A DNA stretch of 64,000 bases from Pseudomonadota bacterium (GTDB taxonomy: Bacteria > Pseudomonadota > Gammaproteobacteria > Burkholderiales > Burkholderiaceae_C): the NCBI GenBank assembly GCA_021805825.1, contig JAJZEC010000003.1, forward strand, positions 1-64,000, in the 5' to 3' direction. Of the stretch, positions 9,000 to 17,186 are shown piece by piece (within the stretch, counting starts at the first letter, position 1; the number at the start of each line of letters is the position of its first letter). The notes below the pieces were generated by a model. That model did not search any database. It worked only from the letters and a program-made list of their open reading frames with translations, and was not told the origin of the DNA. Position numbers and translations under genes: made by a program.

Positions 9000-10048
9000 G
9001 CCTGGCCCCCGGCTTGTGCGCGGTACTGCCCGCTGAGCACATGCTCGACCCAGTCCGCATGCTCCAGGTACCACTGCACGGTGCGCCGCAGGCCGCCGGC
9101 GAAATCCACCTGCGGCGTCCAGCCCAGTTCGCGCTCGATGCGCGTGCAGTCGATCGCATAGCGGCGGTCATGCCCGGGACGGTCGGCGACCATGCGGATC
9201 TGCTCGGCGTAGCCGCGTGCGTCGGCGCGCGGGCGCAATTCGTCGAGCAGGCCGCACAGCGTGTGCACGAGGTCGAGGTTGCGCACCTCGTTGCGGCCGC
9301 CCACGTTGTAGCTGCGCCCGGGAACGCCCGCGTGCAGCACGGTGGCGATGGCCCGGCAATGATCCTCGACATACAGCCAGTCGCGCACGTTCAGGCCATC
9401 CCCGTACACCGGCAGGGGCTTGCCCGCCAGCGCATGGTGGATCATCAGCGGAATGAGCTTTTCCGGGAACTGGTACGGGCCGTAGTTGTTCGAGCAGTTG
9501 GTGGTCAGCACCGGCAGGCCGTAGGTGTGGTGCCAGGCGCGCACCAGGTGGTCGCTGGCCGCCTTGCTCGCCGCGTAGGGACTGTTCGGTGCGTAGGCCG
9601 TGGTCTCGCGAAACGGCGCGTCCAGCTCGCCCAGCGAGCCGTAGACCTCGTCGGTCGAGACGTGCAGGAAGCGGAAGTCCTGCGCCTGCTTTGCCGGCAG
9701 CTCGCCCCAGTAGGCGCGCGCAGCCTCCAGCAGCTCGAAGGTGCCCTGGATGTTGGTGCGGATGAACTCCGCGGGCCCGTCGATCGAGCGGTCGACATGG
9801 CTCTCGGCGGCGAAATGCAGCAGCGCGCGCGGGCGGTGCCGCTGCAGCAACTGCGCCACCGCCGGTCGGTCGCAGATGTCGATGCGCTCGAATCCCAGAC
9901 GCGCATCGGCGCGCAGGTCGGCCAGGCTCTCCAGATTGCCCGCATAGGTCAGGGCATCCAGGATGAGCAGCGGCTCCTGGCCCGACCGCAGCCAGTAGTG
10001 CACGAAATTGGCGCCGATGAATCCTGCCGCTCCGGTAACGAAAATCAT
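8996..10048 (-). CDS. rfbB: dTDP-glucose 4,6-dehydratase
   Basis: A 350-residue extended short-chain dehydrogenase acting second in dTDP-rhamnose synthesis. Features are the GAAGFIG NAD site directly after the start, HFAAESHVDRSI, STDEVYGSLG and the YAASKAASD catalytic Tyr/Lys, with TTNCSNNYGPYQFPEK typical of RmlB. The ATG at 10048 gives the standard N-terminus MIFVTGAAGF; the longer frame is spurious. It precedes rmlD with a four-base overlap and is divergent from pgi. Confidence 0.95.
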   Translation of the reverse strand: MIFVTGAAGFIGANFVHYWLRSGQEPLLILDALTYAGNLESLADLRADARLGFERIDICDRPAVAQLLQRHRPRALLHFAAESHVDRSIDGPAEFIRTNIQGTFELLEAARAYWGELPAKQAQDFRFLHVSTDEVYGSLGELDAPFRETTAYAPNSPYAASKAASDHLVRAWHHTYGLPVLTTNCSNNYGPYQFPEKLIPLMIHHALAGKPLPVYGDGLNVRDWLYVEDHCRAIATVLHAGVPGRSYNVGGRNEVRNLDLVHTLCGLLDELRPRADARGYAEQIRMVADRPGHDRRYAIDCTRIERELGWTPQVDFAGGLRRTVQWYLEHADWVEHVLSGQYRAQAGGQA

Positions 10049-10143
10049 GATCCGCCTGGTGTCGAGGGTTGGGAGATGGGTCGCAGCGGGCATTCTAGGA
10101 GCGCGCGGCCGCCCCGCGGCGCGCCGTCGGACGCGCCGGGCCG

Positions 10144-10149
10144 TAGAAT
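10144..10149 (+). promoter_or_regulatory. Candidate -10 element of pgi
   Basis: TAGAAT lies in the 170-base gap between the divergent rmlB and pgi starts. No strong -35 can be named. Confidence 0.35.
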
Positions 10150-10218
10150 CCTCGGTTGCGCCGTACACGGCGTCCCGCCGCTGCCGCGGCTCCCCGCGAT
10201 GAGTCCGGGCGTCCAGGC

Positions 10219-11748
10219 ATGGCGCGCCGGCCCGATGCCCAGATGCTCCCCAACCCGATCGTCGATACCGCAGGACTGCGCCTGGAGTTCACGCGCCACG
10301 GCGCGCAGGCCCTGGCCACCGCGCGCACCACCCTGGCCAGCCTGCCGCAGCAGCCGCGCGACCTGGTCTGCAGCACGGTGCTCAATGGCAGCGAGGGACG
10401 CCCGGCGTGGCACCTGCTGGCCCGCCTGCAGGCGCAGGGCCTGGACGCGGAATCCCGCGCCGCCGCCCGCTTCCTGCATGCCGAGCACCAGCGCATGGTG
10501 GACTGGAGCGAAGGACTGCTGCGGCAGGCTGGCCGCGTGCCCGACATCATCCACCTCGGTGCCGGAGGGTCGGAGACGCCGATGCTGGCGCTGCACACCG
10601 CCTTGTCGGTGCTGCGGCAACCGCGCTGCCGGCTGCACTGGGTGGCCAACCTGGACGGCGCCACCCTGGATGCCGCGTTGCGCGACAGCGATCCGGCGAA
10701 CACCTGGGTGCTGATCAACAGCAAGTCCTTCCGCACCCAGGAGGTCATGCGCAATGCCGCCGCGGTACTGCAATGGCTGGAATCCCACCTGGGGGCCGAA
10801 CAGGCGCGCAGCCGCCTGGTGGCACTGAGCTCCAACGCCGAGGCCGCGCAGCTGCGCTTCGGCGTGCCGGCGACGCAGGTCTTTCGTTCCCTGCCCGAGA
10901 TCGGTGGGCGCTTCTCGGTGTGGAGCTGCCACGGGCTGGCGCTGCTGCTGGCTTTCGGCGCAGAGACGGTGGCCGAACTGCACGCCGGCGCGCTGGCCAT
11001 GGATCAGCATTTCCTGCACACCCCGCTGGTCGACAGCGCGCCGGGCCTGCTGGCCGGGCTGTCGCATGCCTACCGCGTGCGCTTCGGACTTCCGCTGCTG
11101 TCGATCGGCCTCTACGGCGACGCCTTCGCGCACATGCCGCTGTACCTGCAGCAACTGCTGATGGAATCGCTGGGCAAGTCGACCTCGGCCGACGGCCTGC
11201 AGCCGGTGACGGTCAGCGGTCCGGCGGTGATCAGCGGCGTGGGCACCCCGGTGCAGCACACCTATTTCCAGCTGCTGCACCAGGCCGCGGTTCCGGTGTT
11301 CCACGAGATCGTCGCCGTTGCGCAGCCGTGGCACGCGCGCCAGGACGAGCATCGGGCGCTGCTGGCCAATGCCCTCGGGCAGGCCGACGCGCTGTGGCAC
11401 GGCAAGGACGCGTCGAGCTGGCAGCTCGAGCTGATGCAGCAGGGAATGCCCGCCGCACAGGCCTTGCGCGCGGCGCACCACCGTGCCTGCCCGGGCGGAC
11501 GTCCGTCGACCTTCATCTGGATGCGCAACCTGCACCCGCGACAACTCGGCGCCTTGCTGGCGCTGTATGAACACCGCACGGTGGTCGAGGGCTGGCTCTA
11601 CGGCATCAACCCCTTCGACCAGTGGGGGGTGGAGCTGGGCAAGACCCTGGCCAGCCGCATCGAACGCGCGATGCTCGAGCAGGACCCCAACGGCCTGAGC
11701 GAGGAAACCGTCGCATCCCTGGACTTTCTCCGCGAATCCGACGAATGA
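10219..11748 (+). CDS. pgi: Glucose-6-phosphate isomerase
   Basis: About 509 residues; interconverts glucose 6-phosphate and fructose 6-phosphate. The protein diverges from the enterobacterial form but keeps the active-site blocks: [12 protein letters not shown] (Arg), [14 protein letters not shown] (catalytic Glu), [14 protein letters not shown] (His) and [12 protein letters not shown] (Lys near the C-terminus). The start is uncertain: ATGs at 10219 and 10243 are both in frame and neither has a strong ribosome site. Its stop overlaps the lysS start by four bases. Confidence 0.88.
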   Translation: MARRPDAQMLPNPIVDTAGLRLEFTRHGAQALATARTTLASLPQQPRDLVCSTVLNGSEGRPAWHLLARLQAQGLDAESRAAARFLHAEHQRMVDWSEGLLRQAGRVPDIIHLGAGGSETPMLALHTALSVLRQPRCRLHWVANLDGATLDAALRDSDPANTWVLINSKSFRTQEVMRNAAAVLQWLESHLGAEQARSRLVALSSNAEAAQLRFGVPATQVFRSLPEIGGRFSVWSCHGLALLLAFGAETVAELHAGALAMDQHFLHTPLVDSAPGLLAGLSHAYRVRFGLPLLSIGLYGDAFAHMPLYLQQLLMESLGKSTSADGLQPVTVSGPAVISGVGTPVQHTYFQLLHQAAVPVFHEIVAVAQPWHARQDEHRALLANALGQADALWHGKDASSWQLELMQQGMPAAQALRAAHHRACPGGRPSTFIWMRNLHPRQLGALLALYEHRTVVEGWLYGINPFDQWGVELGKTLASRIERAMLEQDPNGLSEETVASLDFLRESDE

Positions 11749-13265
11749 GCAAGCAACCGGCCCAGCCCGGCGCCGCAGCGACGCCAGCCAACACCTCGAA
11801 CCTGCTCGCCGAGCGCCGCGCCAAGCTGGCCGCGCTGCGCGCGCAGGGCGCGGCCTATCCCAACGACTTCAAGCCCGATGCGCAGGCCGCCGCGCTGCAC
11901 GCCGAGTTCGACGCCCTGCCGCCCGACGAAGTCGTCGCGCAGGCGCGGCAGGTCGCGGTGGCGGGCAGGCTGATGCTCAAGAGGGTGATGGGCAGGGCCA
12001 GCTTCGGCACCCTGCAGGATGCCAGCGGGCGCATCCAGGTCTATGTCGGCAACGACCACACCGGCGAGGCCGGGCACGCGGCCTTCAAGCACTTCGACCT
12101 CGGCGACATCGTCGCCTGCCGCGGCAGCCTGTTCAAGACGCGCGCCGGCGAACTCACGGTGCAGGCGCACGAAGTACGCCTGCTGGCGAAGAACCTGCAC
12201 CCCCTGCCCGACAAGTACCACGGGCTGGAGGATGTCGAGACCCGCTACCGGCAGCGCTATGTCGACCTGCTGGTGAGCCCCGAGGCGCGCCAGCGCTTCG
12301 TGCACCGCGGGCGCATCGTCTCGGCGCTGCGTCGCGAAATGGAGGAGGCCGGTTTCGTCGAGGTGGAAACGCCGATGCTGCACCCGATTCCGGGAGGCGC
12401 CAATGCCAAGCCCTTCGTGACCCACCACAATGCGCTGGATCAGCAGATGTTCCTGCGCATCGCCCCCGAGCTGTACCTCAAGCGCCTGGTGGTGGGCGGC
12501 TTCGAGCGGGTGTTCGAAATCAACCGCAATTTCCGCAACGAGGGGATCTCGGTACGCCACAACCCCGAGTTCACGATGATGGAGTTCTATTGTGCGTACT
12601 GGAACCACCAGGACGTCATGGACTTCACCGAAAGGCTGCTTCGCCAGGCTGCCATCCGTGCCTGCGGGTCGGCAAGGCTGCAATACCAGGGCCGGGAGGT
12701 CGATCTCGAATCGGCCTTCGAGCGCCTGAGCGTGCGCGAAGCCGTACAGCGTCATGCCGGGCTGCCGCCGCAGCAGGTCGACGACGTCCAGGCGCTGCGC
12801 GCCGCGCTGCAGGCGGCGGGTGCGCCGGCACCCGCGCACTGGGGACGGGCCGAACTGCAGTTCGGGGTGTTCGAGGCCCTGGTCGAACCCAGGCTGTGGC
12901 ATCCGACCTTCATCGTCGACTATCCGGTGGAGGTCTCGCCGCTGGCGCGCAGCAGCGACCACGACCCGTCGCTGGCCGAGCGCTTCGAACTGTTCGTCAG
13001 CGGGCGCGAGATCGCCAACGGCTTTTCCGAACTCAACGACCCCGAGGATCAGGCCGCGCGCTTTGCCGCGCAGGCGGCGAACAAGGACGCCGGCGACGAG
13101 GAGGCGATGTACTTCGACGCCGACTACATCCGTGCGCTGGCGGAAGGGATGCCCCCGACCGGCGGCTGTGGCATCGGCATCGACCGCCTGGTCATGCTGC
13201 TGACCGACGCCCCGAGCATCCGCGACGTCATCCTGTTCCCCACGCTGCGCCGCAGCGCGGAGTGA
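11745..13265 (+). CDS. lysS: Lysyl-tRNA synthetase, class II
   Basis: A 506-residue class II aminoacyl-tRNA synthetase. It has an N-terminal OB-fold anticodon-binding domain ([19 protein letters not shown]) and a catalytic domain with motif 2 ([20 protein letters not shown]), EVSPLARSS, the [13 protein letters not shown] block and motif 3 ([13 protein letters not shown]). The ATG overlaps the pgi stop (ATGA), indicating translational coupling to a glycolytic gene. Confidence 0.97.
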   Translation: MSKQPAQPGAAATPANTSNLLAERRAKLAALRAQGAAYPNDFKPDAQAAALHAEFDALPPDEVVAQARQVAVAGRLMLKRVMGRASFGTLQDASGRIQVYVGNDHTGEAGHAAFKHFDLGDIVACRGSLFKTRAGELTVQAHEVRLLAKNLHPLPDKYHGLEDVETRYRQRYVDLLVSPEARQRFVHRGRIVSALRREMEEAGFVEVETPMLHPIPGGANAKPFVTHHNALDQQMFLRIAPELYLKRLVVGGFERVFEINRNFRNEGISVRHNPEFTMMEFYCAYWNHQDVMDFTERLLRQAAIRACGSARLQYQGREVDLESAFERLSVREAVQRHAGLPPQQVDDVQALRAALQAAGAPAPAHWGRAELQFGVFEALVEPRLWHPTFIVDYPVEVSPLARSSDHDPSLAERFELFVSGREIANGFSELNDPEDQAARFAAQAANKDAGDEEAMYFDADYIRALAEGMPPTGGCGIGIDRLVMLLTDAPSIRDVILFPTLRRSAE

Positions 13266-13273
13266 AGCGCCCG

Positions 13274-14044
13274 ATGCTGCGCCGCCGCCTCCGCCGCCAG
13301 GCCCGGCCCTTCCTCTGCCAGGAGCGTGGAGAGGTGTCGCTGCACTTCGGCATGCAGGCCCTGCAAAGCCGCATGCTCGCCGCCGACCCCAACCGGCTGG
13401 TGCTCGACTACACGCGCGCGGTGATGAGCTTCCTGCTCGTGCACCCCGAGCCCCGGCACATCGTGATGATCGGCCTGGGCGGCGGCTCGCTGGCCAAATA
13501 CTGCCATGCCTACCTGCCCCGGGCGCGTTTCACCGCCGTGGAGATCAACCCCGAAGTCATCGCCATGCGCGGGCTGTTCGCGGTGCCGCCGGACGACGAG
13601 CGCTTTGCGGTCGTCGAAGGTGATGGCATGCAATGGGTACGCGAGCACCCGGATGGCTGCGACGTGCTGCTGCTCGACGGATTCGACTCCGGCGGCCTTC
13701 CCGACGCCTTGAGCAGCCAGCAGTTCTACGACGACTGCGCCCGCGCGCTGTGCCCCGGGGGCATCCTGGTGTCGAACCTCTGGGCGCCGCCGCGCAAGCG
13801 CGACCTGGCGATCGAGCGCCTGCGCGCAAGCTTCGAGTCCGGCGTGGTCACCCTGGACGCCGAACAGGGAGAGAACACGGTCGTGCTGGCACGCCGCGCG
13901 CCGTCCTGGCCGACCCCGGATCTGCTGCACCGGCGCGCGCGCGAACTCGCACCGCAGCACGCTCTGGATCTGCAGGCCGCGGCGCGTCGGCTGGAGGACG
14001 CGCTGCTCGGGGCACGCCTTGACGACGACACGAATGCGTCTTGA
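13274..14044 (+). CDS. Spermidine synthase-like protein
   Basis: A 256-residue protein with the Rossmann methyltransferase-like fold of polyamine aminopropyltransferases: GLGGGSLAKYCH for the nucleotide loop, FTAVEINPEVIAM, EGDGMQWVREH and LLLDGFDSGGLPD. The Asp of the usual GGGDG loop is Ser, and the N-terminal beta-hairpin domain that binds polyamine is reduced to about 60 residues. Polyamine synthesis is therefore uncertain. An in-frame GTG at 13262 overlapping the lysS stop is an alternative start. It probably belongs to the pgi-lysS transcription unit. Confidence 0.75.
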   Translation: MLRRRLRRQARPFLCQERGEVSLHFGMQALQSRMLAADPNRLVLDYTRAVMSFLLVHPEPRHIVMIGLGGGSLAKYCHAYLPRARFTAVEINPEVIAMRGLFAVPPDDERFAVVEGDGMQWVREHPDGCDVLLLDGFDSGGLPDALSSQQFYDDCARALCPGGILVSNLWAPPRKRDLAIERLRASFESGVVTLDAEQGENTVVLARRAPSWPTPDLLHRRARELAPQHALDLQAAARRLEDALLGARLDDDTNAS

Positions 14045-14109
14045 GCTAAGCGCGGGTTAAACCCTGCGAATAGCATAGGAAAGCCCTGCGCGCGGGCGCC
14101 GCGAGGCGC

Positions 14110-14115
14110 TACAGT
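14110..14115 (+). promoter_or_regulatory. Candidate -10 element of sixA
   Basis: TACAGT followed by G, 52 bases before the sixA ATG, resembles the TACACT elements upstream of other genes here. No clear -35. Confidence 0.3.
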
Positions 14116-14167
14116 GTCTGCAGCGCGTGGCCCCATGCCGCGCGGCCGCATCGTCGAGGATCCGCCG

Positions 14168-14647
14168 ATGAGCACCGTGCAACATGTGATTTTCTGGCGC
14201 CATGCCGAGGCCGAGGATCAGGCCCCCGGCGGCGACGACCTGCGACGCGCGCTGACCCGCCAGGGGCGGCGCGACGCCAGCGCGATGGCGGCCTGGATCA
14301 AGGCCCATGTTCCGAAGCCGTGGACGCTGTGCTGCAGCCCGGCCCTGCGCAGCCGCCAGACCGCGCTGGCGCTGGCCGACTACCCGATCGAGGAACCGCT
14401 GCTGGCTCCGTCCTGCGACGCCGGCGCCGTGCTCGACTTGCTCGACGAGCGGCGCGAGCCGGGCAAGACGCTGGTGCTCTGCGGCCATCAGCCGGGGCTG
14501 GGCAGCGCCGCGCTGCGCTGGCTGTGCGGCGCGCAATCCGCGTTCCCGGTACGCAAGGGCGGCTTGCTGTGGATCGGCGAACGCGCCCGCGAAGGCCAGG
14601 TCGATCGCCTGCTGCGGGCCTGCATCGACCCCGAACTGCTCGACTGA
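14168..14647 (+). CDS. sixA: SixA-type phosphohistidine phosphatase
   Basis: A 159-residue histidine phosphatase. The RHG-like signature is FWRHAEAEDQ near the N-terminus, followed by CSPALRSRQTA and the second catalytic His in LVLCGHQPGLG. SixA removes phosphate from phosphohistidine in phosphotransfer proteins such as ArcB and, in enterobacteria, NPr of the nitrogen PTS. The start ATG lies after GAGGATCC; an upstream in-frame ATG at 14114 is less likely. It is followed by olsB after about 100 bases that hold a Pho-box array. Confidence 0.87.
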   Translation: MSTVQHVIFWRHAEAEDQAPGGDDLRRALTRQGRRDASAMAAWIKAHVPKPWTLCCSPALRSRQTALALADYPIEEPLLAPSCDAGAVLDLLDERREPGKTLVLCGHQPGLGSAALRWLCGAQSAFPVRKGGLLWIGERAREGQVDRLLRACIDPELLD

Positions 14648-14665
14648 TTCCCCCGGCCGCGCGCT

Positions 14666-14703
14666 GTCATCGACGCGTCATCGACGCGTCATGGAACCGA
14701 CAT
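14666..14703 (+). promoter_or_regulatory. Pho box array upstream of olsB
   Basis: GTCAT occurs at 14666, 14677 and 14688, and GACAT at 14699. These are four units at exactly 11-bp spacing, the spacing of PhoB direct-repeat binding sites. A possible -10 (TATCGT, 14714-14719) begins ten bases after the last unit, the geometry of PhoB-activated promoters. The olsB ATG is at 14749. Confidence 0.8.
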
Positions 14704-14748
14704 GCGTGCTGGCTATCGTGCCTGCCAGGACGAGTGGAGGAAACACGC

Positions 14749-15540
14749 ATGTTCGACCAGGATCCGGCGCAGACCGCTGGCAGCGACGGCGGCATCGATC
14801 TGCAGCAGGCGGCGGGTGCCCAGCCGCGGCATCGCCTGAGCATCGCATGGGCGCGGCACGCCGATGAAGTGCGCGAGGCGCAGCACCTGCGCTGGAAGAT
14901 CTTCGTCGAGGAAATGCAGGCCCGGGTGGCAAGCCCCGAGCCGGGTTACGACATCGACATCTTCGACCCCTACTGCGACCACCTGCTGGCACGCGACGAG
15001 GACGGGCGCCTGGTCGGAACCTACCGCGTGCTGCCTCCGCACCAGGCGCGCCGCATCGGCGGCCTGTACGCGGAGAACGAATTCGACCTCACCCGGCTGC
15101 TGCACCTGCGCCCCCGGCTGCTCGAACTCGGACGCGCCTGCGTGCATCGCGACTACCGCAGCGGCGCGGTGATCATGGCGCTGTGGGCCGGTCTGGCCGA
15201 CTACATGCGCCGGCACGACCTGCACGCCATGGTGGGCTGCACCAGCGTCCCGATGCACGACGGCGGGCACTATGCCGCCAGCCTGTGGGCGCGTCTGCGC
15301 AGCAGCCACCTGGCGCCCATCGAGGATCGCGTGCAGCCTCGGCTGGCGCTTCCGGTGGACAACCTGCGCCAGGATCTTCCGGCGCAGCCGCCGGCGCTGC
15401 TCAAGGGCTACCTGCGGGTGGGTGCCCGCGTGTGCGGGGCGCCGGCCTGGGATCCGGACTTCAACACCGCGGATTTTCCGCTGCTGATGCGCCTGGACGA
15501 GGTACACGAGCGCTACGCCCGGCATTTCCTGCACGCCTGA
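14749..15540 (+). CDS. olsB: Ornithine lipid N-acyltransferase OlsB-like
   Basis: A 263-residue GNAT-type N-acyltransferase. The pattern REAQHLRWKIFVEEM, FDPYCDHLLARD, GTYRVLPP, AENEFDL and LLELGRACVHRDYR matches OlsB, which transfers a 3-hydroxyacyl group from acyl carrier protein to ornithine, giving lyso-ornithine lipid. OlsA, the second acyltransferase, is not adjacent. A GGAGG ribosome site lies eight bases before the ATG. The upstream Pho box array and the neighbouring pho/pst genes indicate phosphate-starvation control, so the role would be to supply phosphorus-free membrane lipid. Related hemolysin-like acyltransferases are the main alternative. Confidence 0.82.
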   Translation: MFDQDPAQTAGSDGGIDLQQAAGAQPRHRLSIAWARHADEVREAQHLRWKIFVEEMQARVASPEPGYDIDIFDPYCDHLLARDEDGRLVGTYRVLPPHQARRIGGLYAENEFDLTRLLHLRPRLLELGRACVHRDYRSGAVIMALWAGLADYMRRHDLHAMVGCTSVPMHDGGHYAASLWARLRSSHLAPIEDRVQPRLALPVDNLRQDLPAQPPALLKGYLRVGARVCGAPAWDPDFNTADFPLLMRLDEVHERYARHFLHA

Positions 15541-15558
15541 GGCGCGGCGCGCCCGCCC

Positions 15559-17079
15559 TCAGCCTCCCGGCAGGGCGTGGAGCTCCATGTCGAAGCCCAC
15601 GCGCTGCCACTCGGCGACCTCCTGCTCCAGGCTGTACTGGGTCAGGGGCGAGGAACGCAGCCAGCGCGCATCGACCTCGATGCGGGTTCCCGACACCCCA
15701 TGGGGGCCGGGCAGCAGGCGCAGGCCGCGCGGGTCGATGTCGTGCCGGTTGCGTGCCAGCAGCACGGCCAGTCGCAGCACGAGCAGCGCGCGCAGGTCGA
15801 TGCTCGATCCGGGCAGCGCACCGAGCTTCTTCAGCTTGCCCCCGTGGCACAGCAGCATCTCGGCCATCGTCGCCTGCTCGCTGCGCGAGAAACCCGGCAT
15901 GTCCGCATTGGCGGCGATGTAGGCCGAATGCTTGTGGTATGCGGCGTGCGAGATCGAAAGCCCCATCTCGTGCAGGCGCGCCGCCCAGCGCAGCGACTGC
16001 CGGCATTCCTGCGTGGCCGCGGGGTCGATCTGCTCCAGCAGCTGCAACGCGAGTTGCTCGACGCGCGCAGCCTGGCCGCCGTCGACCATGTAGCGCTGCA
16101 TGAACTGCTGCACCGTCAGATCGCGCATGTCCTGGCGCTGCTCACGGCCCAGCAGGTCGTACAGCACGCCCAGGCGCAGGCCGGCGTCGGTGGCCTCCAT
16201 TTCCTTGAGCCCGAGCTCCTCGAACACCGCCAGCATGATGGCCAGGCCGCCGGCGGCGACGGCCAGGCGGTCGGACTTGAGTCCGGGCAGGCGCAGCGTG
16301 GCCAGATCCTCGGCCTGCACATAGAGCTTGCGCAGGCGGCGCAGTCCGGTGCGGGTGATGCCCAGCGAGGCCGCCGAGTCGTTGAGCTGGCTGCCCACGA
16401 GGATGTCGGCCAATGCGCGTGCGGTGCCGCTGGAGCCCACCGCCGAGGTCCAGCCGGCCTTGCGGAAGTCGCGGGCGATGATCTGCACCTCGCGGCGCGC
16501 GGCCAGCACGGCTGACTGCATGCGGTGGGCGTCCACCCGCCCGGCGGGGAAGAACTCGCGGCTCATGGACACGCAGCCGATGTACAGCGACTCCATGATG
16601 CGCGGCTCGAGCCCGGAGCCGATGATGAACTCGGTGGAGCCGCCACCGATGTCCACCACCAGGCGGTTGCCGGCCGCCGGCGCCACCGAGTGCGCGGCAC
16701 CGATGTAGACGAGTCGCGCCTCCTCGCGGCCGGCGATGACCTCGATCGGGAAGCCCAGCGCCTCCTGCGCGCGCGGCAGGAAGGAGGCAGCGTTCTTGGC
16801 CACGCGCACCGCATTGGTGGCCACCGCGCGCACGCGCTCGGGGTGGAAGCGGCGCAGGCGCTCGCCGAAGCGCCGCAGCGCATCCAGCGCGCGCTGCTGG
16901 CTTTCCTCGGTGAGGTTCTTGCTGGCGTCGAGCCCGGCTCCCAGGCGCACCGGCTCGCGCAAGGAGTCCAGGGGATAGATCTGCGCGCCGTGCGGGCTCT
17001 CCGCCGCCTTGCCGACGAGCATGCGGAAGCTGTTGGAGCCGAGGTCGACCGCGGCCAGGTGCTGGACGGTGAGGGACAT
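15559..17079 (-). CDS. ppx: Exopolyphosphatase
   Basis: A 506-residue Ppx/GppA-family phosphatase of the actin-like ATPase fold (AAVDLGSNSFRMLVG at the N-terminus, LVVDIGGGSTEFIIG, GSSGTARALADIL) with a C-terminal HD-like helical domain (RWAARLHEMGLSISHAAYHKHS). It degrades polyphosphate from the end; a GppA-type pppGpp activity cannot be excluded. It is divergent from ppk across a 107-base gap with Pho-box-like repeats on both strands, so synthesis and breakdown are probably controlled together. Confidence 0.93.
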   Translation of the reverse strand: MSLTVQHLAAVDLGSNSFRMLVGKAAESPHGAQIYPLDSLREPVRLGAGLDASKNLTEESQQRALDALRRFGERLRRFHPERVRAVATNAVRVAKNAASFLPRAQEALGFPIEVIAGREEARLVYIGAAHSVAPAAGNRLVVDIGGGSTEFIIGSGLEPRIMESLYIGCVSMSREFFPAGRVDAHRMQSAVLAARREVQIIARDFRKAGWTSAVGSSGTARALADILVGSQLNDSAASLGITRTGLRRLRKLYVQAEDLATLRLPGLKSDRLAVAAGGLAIMLAVFEELGLKEMEATDAGLRLGVLYDLLGREQRQDMRDLTVQQFMQRYMVDGGQAARVEQLALQLLEQIDPAATQECRQSLRWAARLHEMGLSISHAAYHKHSAYIAANADMPGFSRSEQATMAEMLLCHGGKLKKLGALPGSSIDLRALLVLRLAVLLARNRHDIDPRGLRLLPGPHGVSGTRIEVDARWLRSSPLTQYSLEQEVAEWQRVGFDMELHALPGG

Positions 17080-17101
17080 GCGTGGAGTGGAACAGATGGG
17101 A

Positions 17102-17128
17102 ATGACATCCGCTTGACGATGTCATGTA
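17102..17128 (-). promoter_or_regulatory. Pho box facing ppx
   Basis: Read on the minus strand, TACAT (17128-17124), GTCAA (17117-17113) and GTCAT (17106-17102) are three PhoB-type units at exactly 11-bp steps, ending 23 bases before the ppx ATG. It partly overlaps the oppositely oriented box facing ppk. Confidence 0.62.
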
Positions 17129-17157
17129 GATTTCACCGGAGTATGAAATGCTATACA
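17121..17157 (+). promoter_or_regulatory. Pho box and -10 of ppk
   Basis: GTCAT (17121), TTCAC (17132) and ATGAA (17143) are spaced 11 bp apart and are followed by a -10-like TATACA (17152-17157). The ppk ATG is at 17187. The first two units fit the PhoB consensus well; the third is weaker. Confidence 0.68.
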
Positions 17158-17186
17158 ACCCGCGCGACCAACGATCATTGTCCTTC

